Below are positions 24,229-31,127 of a DNA stretch of 33,520 bases, piece after piece. The notes beneath the pieces were generated by a model, which was given only the letters and a program-made list of their open reading frames with translations, was not told the DNA's origin and did not search any database. A program made the position numbers and the translations under genes. The stretch's first letter is position 1. Each line of letters starts with the position of its first letter. The stretch comes from Patescibacteria group bacterium (GTDB taxonomy: Bacteria; Patescibacteriota; Patescibacteriia; JACQRZ01), in NCBI GenBank assembly GCA_038065255.1, contig JBBTRI010000019.1:4968-38487 (forward strand), read 5' to 3'.

Positions 24229-24954
24229 TTATGCAGCGCCTAAAAATACTTTTTCCAAAAGATCGGTTTTTTGCAACGTAGGAATATCACCATCATAAAC
24301 AACGCGCCCCTTATCAAGAATATATGCACGCTGGACAATCTCAAAAAGGGATTTCAAATTATGCTCAACAATAAAAATTGCCGTCCCATGTCGCTCATTG
24401 ATTTCCTTGATCTTATGGAAAATTTCTTTCACTACCTTCGGAGCAAGTCCAAGCGAAGGCTCATCGAGCAATAACACTTTTGGGTCTCGCATAAGACCGC
24501 GTGCGAGCGCAAGCATTTGCTGCTGTCCTCCGGAAAGCGTTCCCGCCTGAGCATTCTTTTTTGCACGCAATGCAGGGAACAACTCCATCACTTCATCGCG
24601 CCGCCTCCGCATTTCTTTGACTTGTGAAATACCGTATGCCCCGATCTCTATATTTTCTTCCACGGTGAGGCTCGAAAAAACTCTTCGCCCCTGGGGCACA
24701 AAGGATATCCCAAGCTGCACCACTTCATGGGGAACGGGATAGATTTTTTTTTCATGCCAATACACATCTCCATGGCTCAAGGGCGCAATACCAAAGATTG
24801 CTTTTAACACTGTCGACTTCCCTGCTCCATTGGGACCCATCAGCGCCACCACCTCTCCCTCATCAAGGGAAACAGAAACGCCGTCAAGCGCCCTAACGCC
24901 TCCATACTGCACCGTTGCATCTTTGAGCTGTAAGAGAGTTTCTTTACTTACCAT
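24229..24954 (-). CDS. livF: Branched-chain amino acid ABC importer ATPase LivF
   Basis: This 241-residue ABC ATPase has Walker A GPNGAGKST (40-48), signature LSGGQQQ (140-146), Walker B VLLLDEPSLGL (160-170) and a switch histidine in IVEHN. The sequence GISFVPQGRRVFSSLTVEENIEIG is characteristic of LivF-type subunits. It would power import with LivG on the cytoplasmic face. It lies 3 bp after livG and 1 bp before the acyltransferase. Confidence 0.92.
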   Translation of the reverse strand: MVSKETLLQLKDATVQYGGVRALDGVSVSLDEGEVVALMGPNGAGKSTVLKAIFGIAPLSHGDVYWHEKKIYPVPHEVVQLGISFVPQGRRVFSSLTVEENIEIGAYGISQVKEMRRRRDEVMELFPALRAKKNAQAGTLSGGQQQMLALARGLMRDPKVLLLDEPSLGLAPKVVKEIFHKIKEINERHGTAIFIVEHNLKSLFEIVQRAYILDKGRVVYDGDIPTLQKTDLLEKVFLGAA

Positions 24955-24957
24955 ACG

Positions 24958-25689
24958 TTATTCTCCTAAATATGCTTCAATAACATCCCGACGTTTAAGT
25001 ACGGCGCCGGGTTCACCGGATGCCAAAACCCTTCCTTCATCGATAACAATCACTTCATCAGACAGCTCGCGGATAAGATCCATGTTGTGTTCAATCAACA
25101 CAATAGTCTTTCCCTGTTCGCGCAGTTCTTTCACAATCGATACAACGATTTTTACCATTTGCGGAAAGAGCCCTGCAAACGGCTCGTCAAACAAGATAAG
25201 TGATTTGTCCATTGCAAGTACGCGGGCAATTTCGAGAAGCTTTCGCTGTCCATAAGATAGATTTAAAGCAAGCGCATTTTTCCTTTCTTCAAGCCCGACT
25301 CGCTTGAGCACATCGATGCTTTTGCGATAGTGGTAATCCGAATGTTTTTCGGCCAACGCGCCAAACACATTCCGCTCAGTTGTGACCACTAACATATTAT
25401 CCAATACGGTCATCTGCTCAAAAAGCCGCACCTCTTGAAATGTGCGGGTAATGCCATAGGTCGAAACATCATAGGTGTTGAGTTTGTGGAATGCCACACT
25501 ATCAATGGTGACCGTGCCAGCGTCAATGGAATACACGCCGGACAGCACATTGACACATGAACTTTTTCCCGACCCATTGGGGCCCACGATACTTGTGATT
25601 GTCCCTTTACGGATCGACAGCGTCAATCCATCCACTGCGTGGACACCGCCGAAATATTTTTTGAGATTATGTGTTTGGAGTGCGAACAT
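24958..25689 (-). CDS. livG: Branched-chain amino acid ABC importer ATPase LivG
   Basis: This ABC ATPase has 243 residues from the ATG at 25689 (MFALQTHNLKKYFGG). The frame is open to 25731 but upstream codons look non-conserved. Walker A is GPNGSGKSS, followed by the LivG-typical GITRTFQEVRLFEQMTVLDN, then signature LSYGQRKLLEIAR (the Y for G at the third place is common in LivG), Walker B LILFDEPFAGLFPQ and a switch region IVLIEHNMD. It pairs with LivF to energise LivH-LivM. A gap of about 180 bp with a hairpin separates it from livM, but the same strand and order imply one operon. Confidence 0.9.
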   Translation of the reverse strand: MFALQTHNLKKYFGGVHAVDGLTLSIRKGTITSIVGPNGSGKSSCVNVLSGVYSIDAGTVTIDSVAFHKLNTYDVSTYGITRTFQEVRLFEQMTVLDNMLVVTTERNVFGALAEKHSDYHYRKSIDVLKRVGLEERKNALALNLSYGQRKLLEIARVLAMDKSLILFDEPFAGLFPQMVKIVVSIVKELREQGKTIVLIEHNMDLIRELSDEVIVIDEGRVLASGEPGAVLKRRDVIEAYLGE

Positions 25690-25736
25690 AAACGTATCAT
25701 CCATTAGCATGCATAGGATTATGAAGCGCATTCGAA

Positions 25737-25827
25737 GGTATCTGTCTGGAAGGATCTGCGGAATGCGACGGCATGAGCCGAAGACCTCTTCCAGCAGAAA
25801 AATATTCGTGCCTGACGGACAGATGCC
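25737..25827. repeat. 91-nt imperfect hairpin between livM and livG
   Basis: GGTATCTGTC (25737-25746) pairs with GACAGATGCC (25818-25827), 9 of 10. Nested inside are CTGGAAG/CTTCCAG (25746-25752 with 25788-25794) and CGGC-ATGA-GCCG (25769-25780). It could be an intra-operon RNA structure regulating livG expression, or a small palindromic mobile element. No second copy is seen in the window. Confidence 0.5.
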
Positions 25828-25868
25828 TGAAGAAGTTGTGATTCATAATCATAGTAATCAGTGTAGTA

Positions 25869-26738
25869 TTACTGCAATTTATACTCGCCGACAAGCCCCT
25901 GCGGCCGATACATCATCAACACAACCAGCAATGCACCATAGGTAAAGAGACGCATCTGTGCTGCGATATCTGTTGGAAATCCAACAAAGCGCAAGAATTC
26001 TGGCAAGAGCACCAAAAAAAGCGCACCGAGCACCGACCCGCGCAGGTTCGCCAAACCGCCAAGAATAATGATTGCCAATATGAAAATTGATTCATCAATA
26101 GTAAATGTTGAGGGGTCGATAAATGAAATATAGACGGCAAAGAGTGCGCCGGCAATACTCGCCAATCCTGCAGAGATCATGAAAACAACGAGTTTGTAAT
26201 TAATTGTTTTATAGCCAAAAACTTGGAGAGCCACTTCATCTTCGCGAATGCCTTTTAGCGCTCTTCCAAAGGATGAATGAGTGATCCAGCGACATACATA
26301 CCATACAAGCGCACACCACAGCACCACAAAGAATAAAAATGCAAGATTCGAAGAAAATGAAAAACCGAAAAATTCCGGCCTCGGTATGCCGGGAATGCCC
26401 AAAGGTCCGCGCGTAAGATCCTGCCAGTTCAAAAAAATGCTATAAATAATAAAATTAAAACCGACCGTTCCAAGCACATAGTAATCTCCCCCAAGACCGC
26501 TTAATACATATCCAATGAAAAAACTTGCTACGAGAGCTATTCCAATACCAACCAGAAGTGCAGGAAAAAAATTCCAGTGTGCCAATGTCATCAGGAGCGC
26601 CACGGCGTATGCGCCAATACCAGAAAACGCCGCATGTGTCACGGACAGCAGCCCGGTATATCCGACCACGAGATTCAGCGTCATTGCGAGAATGGCATAG
26701 ATGCCGACAAGAATTGCGAGATGAATGAGGTATTCCAT
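25869..26738 (-). CDS. livM: Branched-chain amino acid ABC permease LivM
   Basis: This 289-residue membrane protein has about eight to nine hydrophobic segments. Family features include AILAMTLNLVVGYTGLLSVTHAAFSGIGAYAVALL near the N-terminus, SSFGRALKGIREDEVALQVFGY as the ATPase-coupling loop, and AIIILGGLANLRGSVLGALFLVLLPEFLR towards the C-terminus, ending MMYRPQGLVG. With LivH it forms the channel. It overlaps nothing and starts 1 bp after the livH stop. Confidence 0.92.
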   Translation of the reverse strand: MEYLIHLAILVGIYAILAMTLNLVVGYTGLLSVTHAAFSGIGAYAVALLMTLAHWNFFPALLVGIGIALVASFFIGYVLSGLGGDYYVLGTVGFNFIIYSIFLNWQDLTRGPLGIPGIPRPEFFGFSFSSNLAFLFFVVLWCALVWYVCRWITHSSFGRALKGIREDEVALQVFGYKTINYKLVVFMISAGLASIAGALFAVYISFIDPSTFTIDESIFILAIIILGGLANLRGSVLGALFLVLLPEFLRFVGFPTDIAAQMRLFTYGALLVVLMMYRPQGLVGEYKLQ

Positions 26739-26739
26739 A

Positions 26740-27612
26740 CTATTTTTTTACATTCATGATTCCCTGCGGGCGCCAGAGAAGAAATAGTATCAGCAGCGCA
26801 AAGGATATTGCACCCTTCCATTCTCCGGAAAGTTTCCAAATCCCGAAATTTTCCGCCAATCCCAAAATAAGCGCACCGACCAAGCCGCCGGTGATATTCC
26901 CGATTCCTCCGATGATGCATGCAATGGCGCCGCCAAGCAGCAAGAACATACCCATGGACGGCTGAATGCCGGTATCGAGCCCCGAAAGAACACCGGCGAG
27001 ACCTGCAATACTCGAACCGAGAAAAAATACCCATGCAATGATTTTTTCGGTATCGATGCCGATAATCTGCGCAACCTCGCGGTCATCGCTGATAGCGCGC
27101 ACTGCTTTCCCAAATGCTGTTCGGTACAGCAATACCCACAGAGCAGCATAGACAACAAATGCACTTATGAGAGCGGTTAGTTGCACTTCGGTAATAGATC
27201 CGCCGGCAACGGAAAAGATGCGGTAGTTCCAGTCTATGGGGGTGAGTGTTTGGAATTGGCTGGTAAACACCATTGCGAGAACTGCCTGAATTGCAGTAAG
27301 CGCTCCCAGTGAAGCAACAAGCAGCACAAGATTTGATGCTTTCCGGGCACGCAAATGCGCATAGATGCCCCGATCAAGCGCCACGCCGATAAGCCCTGCG
27401 ATCAGAATTCCTAAAAATATCCCCAGTGGATAGGGCGCTCCAAGCTGCTTACTGAAGAAAAAAACGGCATACGCTCCAACAAGCACCATACTCCCGTGAG
27501 CAAGATTAAAAAACCGGGCAGTACCATAGATAAGGTTGAACCCCAGAGCAACAAGCGCATAGATTGACGCGGCAATAACGCTGTTCATCAACAGTTGTAT
27601 GAAGATAGACAT
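26740..27612 (-). CDS. livH: Branched-chain amino acid ABC permease LivH
   Basis: The product has 290 residues from the ATG at 27612 (MSIFIQLLMNSVIAASIYAL). The frame is open further upstream to 27774, but that extension is Cys/His-rich, overlaps the antitoxin gene and lacks family resemblance. Features of LivH are ALGFNLIYGTARFFNLAHGSMVLVGAYA, TAFGKAVRAISDDREVAQIIGI (coupling loop) and GGIGNITGGLVGALILGLAENF. It partners LivM. It is the first gene of the livHMGF-acyltransferase operon and faces the divergent toxin-antitoxin pair. Confidence 0.92.
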   Translation of the reverse strand: MSIFIQLLMNSVIAASIYALVALGFNLIYGTARFFNLAHGSMVLVGAYAVFFFSKQLGAPYPLGIFLGILIAGLIGVALDRGIYAHLRARKASNLVLLVASLGALTAIQAVLAMVFTSQFQTLTPIDWNYRIFSVAGGSITEVQLTALISAFVVYAALWVLLYRTAFGKAVRAISDDREVAQIIGIDTEKIIAWVFFLGSSIAGLAGVLSGLDTGIQPSMGMFLLLGGAIACIIGGIGNITGGLVGALILGLAENFGIWKLSGEWKGAISFALLILFLLWRPQGIMNVKK

Positions 27613-27659
27613 ACGATGCATCCTATCACAAAACGAGCCGCCCCCACAAGGATAATCAA

Positions 27660-27687
27660 TTGACATTCGCTTGACTATTGATACACT
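27660..27687 (+). promoter_or_regulatory. Promoter of the RelE-type module
   Basis: TTGACA (27660-27665), 16 bp and TACACT (27682-27687) precede the antitoxin ATG at 27722 by about 34 bp. A second TTGACT lies 11 bp further on. The 109-bp spacer must also hold the livH promoter, for which I see only weak candidates. Confidence 0.45.
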
Positions 27688-27721
27688 AGTTATAAATCTC
27701 TTACATAAATAACAACAGTGT

Positions 27722-27940
27722 ATGGCTCTGTCGAAAACTCTACAGCTCACAAAAACAGTTTCAATACCACTCAATGAATATGAGCGATTAAAAGCGATTG
27801 AACAGACATTCCAAAAAGAATTTGATATTGTTCCGTTATTCTTTAATTCAGAACGTTTTACTGATTATACTCATAAAGCACGTATAAAAAAATCGCTTAG
27901 TAAGGCGATGAAAAAATATCCGCCTATAGTATGGAAATAA
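27722..27940 (+). CDS. Antitoxin of RelE-type module
   Basis: This 72-residue protein begins MALSKTLQLTKTVSIPLNEYERLKAIEQTF, a short beta strand and helix like small RelB/Phd-type antitoxins, and ends with a basic KARIKKSLSKAMKKYPPIVWK tail that may bind the toxin. It overlaps the toxin gene by 10 bp, the usual tight coupling of such modules. The family cannot be fixed from sequence alone, and the pairing supports the call. Confidence 0.7.
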   Translation: MALSKTLQLTKTVSIPLNEYERLKAIEQTFQKEFDIVPLFFNSERFTDYTHKARIKKSLSKAMKKYPPIVWK

Positions 27941-28188
27941 TCCATACGGATGACTTTGAACGAGCGTTTAGAAAACTTCCAAGTGAAATCAAAGAATTCA
28001 ATGCAACGCAAGAAGGCCGTTTTATCCGCAACTGGCTTGATCCGCGGCTCCACATAAAAAAACTGCATGGAGAACATGGGGTCTTCAGCTATCGTATCAC
28101 TCGGCGGTACCGAGGATTCTTTTACTTCCAACATCCTGATAGAGCCATCTTCTTTGATCTTGATCACCGAAAAGACGCCTACCGCTAA
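27931..28188 (+). CDS. RelE/ParE-superfamily toxin
   Basis: This 85-residue protein follows the RelE pattern: DDFERAFRKLPSEIKEFNATQEGRFIRNWLDPRL, then KKLHGEHGVFSYRITRRYRGFFYF and a final strand AIFFDLDHRKDAYR. The G-x-x-(S/R)-Y-R-I...Y/F-R and HRKDAYR motifs match ribosome-dependent mRNA interferases of the RelE type. The exact catalytic residues vary in this superfamily. It is expressed with the antitoxin upstream and is convergent with a substrate-binding protein gene. Confidence 0.8.
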   Translation: MEIIHTDDFERAFRKLPSEIKEFNATQEGRFIRNWLDPRLHIKKLHGEHGVFSYRITRRYRGFFYFQHPDRAIFFDLDHRKDAYR

Positions 28189-28247
28189 AACAAACAGGGC
28201 CGCCCCGCAAGGAACGGTCACTCATGCGCTAGAACTGCCTACGCTTT

Positions 28248-29441
28248 TTATTTAAGCAATTCGACTTTCCCATTTTTCACAATTTTTGCGACATGTCCTC
28301 CTGCCCGGTCCCCTGTCGCTTCAATAGTAACTTTCCCCGAGGCGCCATCCCAATCTTTAACAGTGCGCGACCATGCGGCAAGTTTTTCACCATTGTTTCC
28401 GACAGCTTTGAGCCCGTCAACAATGAGATAAACGGAATCATACTCTGTTTGAGCATAGCTCTGGAAAGGAGCATCTTTTTTGTACTGTGTTTTATATGCA
28501 TCAAGAAGGTGTTGGAATTTTGGATTCTGTTCATCAACGCCAAATTCTGCTGCAAGCGTACCCTCGAGCTGCGCGGCATGCCTCTTCATGAGTTCCGTAT
28601 CTCCGCTCATGGCATCAGAGATGAAGAGCTGCACCGTCCATCCAAGTTCTTTTAATTGCTTTAATACGCGCTCCCCTGATGCCGGAGTTTGTGCAGAGAT
28701 AAACAGAGCATCAGGCTTTGCGACTTGCAATTTCTTCAATTGGGTCCGGAAATCGACTGCATCAGATGCGAATTCCTCTTTTATGATTGAACCTCCTCCC
28801 TTTTCAAACTCTACGCCGAATGCTTTATAAATACCAAGCGGGTAATCTTTCTTTTCCTGCATGAACGCCATATTTTTCCATCCCTTTTCAAGGGCAACCT
28901 GTGCAAGTATTTTCCCCTGACTCGCATCACTTGGATAATCACGAAAGAAATAAGGGCTTGCATTCGTTAAGTCGGGACTACTTGCCGCGTTGGAAAGAAA
29001 TGCAATTTTATTTTTCTCTGCAATTGGAAATGCTGCCAATGCCTCACTGCTGCATGCCGCTCCAACAACCGCCTGTACTTTATCGATACTAATAAGTTTT
29101 TGGATTGCATTTGCCGCATCTTTTCCACTGCACTTTGAGTCTTCAAAAATAATTTCAAGCTTACTGCCATTCACACCGCCGGATGCATTTATTTCATCCG
29201 CAGCCATCTGCATAATCTCACGATCAGGTTCACCATAAGCAGCTCCATCTCCTGTAAGCGGCAAAATAGAACCGATAATAATCGGGTTGCCGCTCTTTGG
29301 CTGTTCTTGTTGAGATGGCTGCGTTGGCTCTGTGCCAACTTGTTTTTCTTGCTGTTGCCCGCCCTGCCTACTAAGAGCAAACGCGATCAAAAGCACCGCA
29401 ACAACCGCCACTCCAATCCATAAACCTTTTTGCTTTTCCAT
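28248..29441 (-). CDS. Amino-acid ABC substrate-binding protein, anchored (second)
   Basis: The product has 397 residues from the ATG at 29441 (MEKQKGLWIG); the frame opens two codons earlier. A single hydrophobic N-terminal segment at about residues 8-24 is followed by a Gln/Pro-rich spacer and no lipobox cysteine, so it is membrane-tethered by a signal anchor. The fold is periplasmic-binding-protein type I, family Peripla_BP_6: IIIGSILPLTGDGAAYGEPDREIMQMAADEINASGGVNGSKLEIIFEDSKC, then AVVGAACSSEALAAFPIAEKNKIAFLSNAASS. The ligand is probably a branched-chain or other amino acid, captured for LivHMGF. It lies next to a paralogue. Confidence 0.88.
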   Translation of the reverse strand: MEKQKGLWIGVAVVAVLLIAFALSRQGGQQQEKQVGTEPTQPSQQEQPKSGNPIIIGSILPLTGDGAAYGEPDREIMQMAADEINASGGVNGSKLEIIFEDSKCSGKDAANAIQKLISIDKVQAVVGAACSSEALAAFPIAEKNKIAFLSNAASSPDLTNASPYFFRDYPSDASQGKILAQVALEKGWKNMAFMQEKKDYPLGIYKAFGVEFEKGGGSIIKEEFASDAVDFRTQLKKLQVAKPDALFISAQTPASGERVLKQLKELGWTVQLFISDAMSGDTELMKRHAAQLEGTLAAEFGVDEQNPKFQHLLDAYKTQYKKDAPFQSYAQTEYDSVYLIVDGLKAVGNNGEKLAAWSRTVKDWDGASGKVTIEATGDRAGGHVAKIVKNGKVELLK

Positions 29442-29502
29442 ACGCACTTCTTATTATGTGTAATAAACAATATCATCTAGTGTACTGCCTATCGTATAAA
29501 AT

Positions 29503-29532
29503 GCAAGATCACCCCTTAAGAGGTGATCTTGC
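29503..29532 (-). terminator. Hairpin between the two substrate-binding protein genes
   Basis: GCAAGATCACC/GGTGATCTTGC (29503-29513 with 29522-29532) is a perfect 11-bp stem. On the minus strand it is followed by ATTTTATA, and on the plus strand by CAAAAAAA. It lies 32 bp past the first receptor gene's stop and may attenuate transcription into the second. Confidence 0.7.
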
Positions 29533-29563
29533 CAAAAAAACACGACAAGCATTGTGGATTAGA

Positions 29564-30751
29564 TTATTGCTTCATTTCAACTGCCTTTCCTCCCTTAAAT
29601 TCTTTGACAATATAATTCGCTTTCTCAACATCGCCATTTTTATCGAGCGTATATTCATCTGCAATACCCTGGTATCCTTTTACCTTGTAAAGCTCGTTCT
29701 TTATCTTTTCGCCATTTGTGCCGACGCTGCCCATGATGCCTGCAAGTACGTTGAAGATATCATAGACGCGCGGACTGTAGGTATTCAAGTCTTTATCAGC
29801 ATTGCGTTTTTTCATCTCATCAAGAAAGCTTGCAGGCAAATTTCTGTTTGCTGCAATCGTATACTGCGCGCCTTCTACGCTTGCACCACCTTCATTGGGA
29901 ATCTTCGGATCATCCCAACCATCCCCGCCGAGTACTAATGTTTTCATTCCCAGTTCTTTCATTTGTTTAAACGCAACCAATGCCCCTTCGGTCATGCTTG
30001 GAAAATAGATGGCTTCCGGTTGTGCCGCTCGTATCTTTGTAAGCTGGGTGCGCAAGTCTCGGGCATCTGTTTTGAAGCTTTCGTCAGCCACGATTGTAGC
30101 GCCATTACTTTCCGCCTGTTTTTTGAACACCTCATGCAAACCCACACACCAGTCATTGAGACAAGAAAGGATTGCGATTTTTTTAGTGCCCTTTGTTTTC
30201 ACAAGATAATCAGCGGCATAGACGCCCTGAAACGAGTCGGATGCGACAAAGCGGAAAACATAATCCCCCGCTTCGGTGATTTTCGGACTGGTGGATGAAG
30301 AAGAAACAAGCGGAACGTGCGCTTTTTCTGCCAGGGGCGCAATGGCAAGAGTTTCGCCGGAACAGGTGCCGCCTACTATCGCAACGACTTTATCAACGCT
30401 CAAAAGCTTGGTGCCGGCGCTGGTTGCGTCTTTCGCATTGCATTTTCCGTCTTCGTAGATTGCTTCAATCTTTCGCCCCTTAATGCCGCCCTTAGCATTG
30501 ATCTCGTCTACGGCAATCTGTGCCGCCACACGCATATTTTCTCCAAGCGTCGCCGCATCGCCTGTAAGCGGACCGACAAAACCCAATTTAATGGTCCCTG
30601 TTTCTTTTCGAAGCGGCAGCCAGCTCTGCGTCGGCTGACCCGCCTCGTCCTTCGGCGCTCCCTGCGTGCCGATCATATAACCGACAATCAAGCTCGCAAG
30701 TGCGACAACTACGAGCATGATCGTATTTTTTGCATTATTACTCTGCTCCAT
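29564..30751 (-). CDS. Amino-acid ABC substrate-binding protein, anchored (first)
   Basis: The product has 395 residues with a hydrophobic N-terminal segment at about 10-27 (TIMLVVVALASLIVGYMIG) and no lipobox, so again it is a tethered receptor. The Peripla_BP_6 motifs are IKLGFVGPLTGDAATLGENMRVAAQIAVDEINAKGGIKGRKIEAIYEDGKC, AIVGGTCSGETLAIAPLAEKAHVPLVSSSSTSP and DARDLRTQLTKIRAAQPEAIYFP. Cysteine pairs (for example in EDGKC and GGTCSGE, and CLNDWC) fit disulfides of this family. It diverges clearly from its neighbour at 28248, so the two probably bind different ligands for one permease. It has a good promoter at 30782-30809. Confidence 0.88.
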   Translation of the reverse strand: MEQSNNAKNTIMLVVVALASLIVGYMIGTQGAPKDEAGQPTQSWLPLRKETGTIKLGFVGPLTGDAATLGENMRVAAQIAVDEINAKGGIKGRKIEAIYEDGKCNAKDATSAGTKLLSVDKVVAIVGGTCSGETLAIAPLAEKAHVPLVSSSSTSPKITEAGDYVFRFVASDSFQGVYAADYLVKTKGTKKIAILSCLNDWCVGLHEVFKKQAESNGATIVADESFKTDARDLRTQLTKIRAAQPEAIYFPSMTEGALVAFKQMKELGMKTLVLGGDGWDDPKIPNEGGASVEGAQYTIAANRNLPASFLDEMKKRNADKDLNTYSPRVYDIFNVLAGIMGSVGTNGEKIKNELYKVKGYQGIADEYTLDKNGDVEKANYIVKEFKGGKAVEMKQ

Positions 30752-30781
30752 AAAAATGAAAATAAAAATGAATATGGTTTC

Positions 30782-30809
30782 AGCTTACTATCTCCAAAAA
30801 CCCTGTCAA
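30782..30809 (-). promoter_or_regulatory. Promoter of the substrate-binding protein genes
   Basis: On the minus strand TTGACA (30804-30809) and TAAGCT (30782-30787) are 16 bp apart, upstream of the ATG at 30751. The tRNA-Lys gene ends 30 bp further upstream. Confidence 0.5.
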
Positions 30810-30838
30810 GAATTTTTTAAAAAATTTTAAACTTTTTT

Positions 30839-30911
30839 TGGGCCGCCCGGGGGTCGAACCCGGAACCTTATCCTTAAGAGGGATCTGCTCTGCCAGTTGA
30901 GCTAGCGGCCC
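30839..30911 (-). tRNA. tRNA-Lys (anticodon CUU)
   Basis: A 73-nt cloverleaf on the minus strand: acceptor GGGCCGC/GCGGCCC with discriminator A, D arm GCTC-AACTGGCA-GAGC, anticodon loop CTCTTAA with anticodon CUU, and T arm CCGGG-TTCGACC-CCCGG. One anticodon-stem end pair (G27:A43) is mismatched. CCA is not encoded. Confidence 0.93.
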
Positions 30912-30961
30912 ATTATATGACATAGGGTAACCTAACTATCCAATCTTCACAATTACCCTTT

Positions 30962-31117
30962 TTATTTTAGAAGATAGAGGCTTCCATCTCCTTTGACTCG
31001 TAATTTTACCGTACTATTGTAAAGAATATTTTTTCGACAACCTGATCCTTCGGGTTTAATGAAGCTCTTAATGAAGTTCTTTACTGGCGATCCAGTTACC
31101 CATGACCAGTATCTTTT
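30962..31117 (-). CDS. Possible 51-residue small ORF, low confidence
   Basis: A frame beginning near 31117 with MKRYWSWVTGSPVKNFIKSF and ending at 30962 lies in the gap between the helicase gene and tRNA-Lys. It is basic, has no Shine-Dalgarno sequence I can defend, and overlaps nothing. It could be chance. The rest of 30912-31127 shows nothing else. Confidence 0.2.
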   Translation of the reverse strand, partial: KRYWSWVTGSPVKNFIKSFIKPEGSGCRKNILYNSTVKLRVKGDGSLYLLK

Positions 31118-31127
31118 CATTTTTAGT

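Noticed and set aside
27613-27774. N-terminal extension of livH
   Set aside because: The 54 extra residues are Cys/His-rich, overlap the antitoxin gene and precede a normal LivH start at 27612.
30913-30918. TATAAT directly before tRNA-Lys
   Set aside because: It is one base from the mature 5' end, so transcription would start inside the tRNA; it is probably chance.
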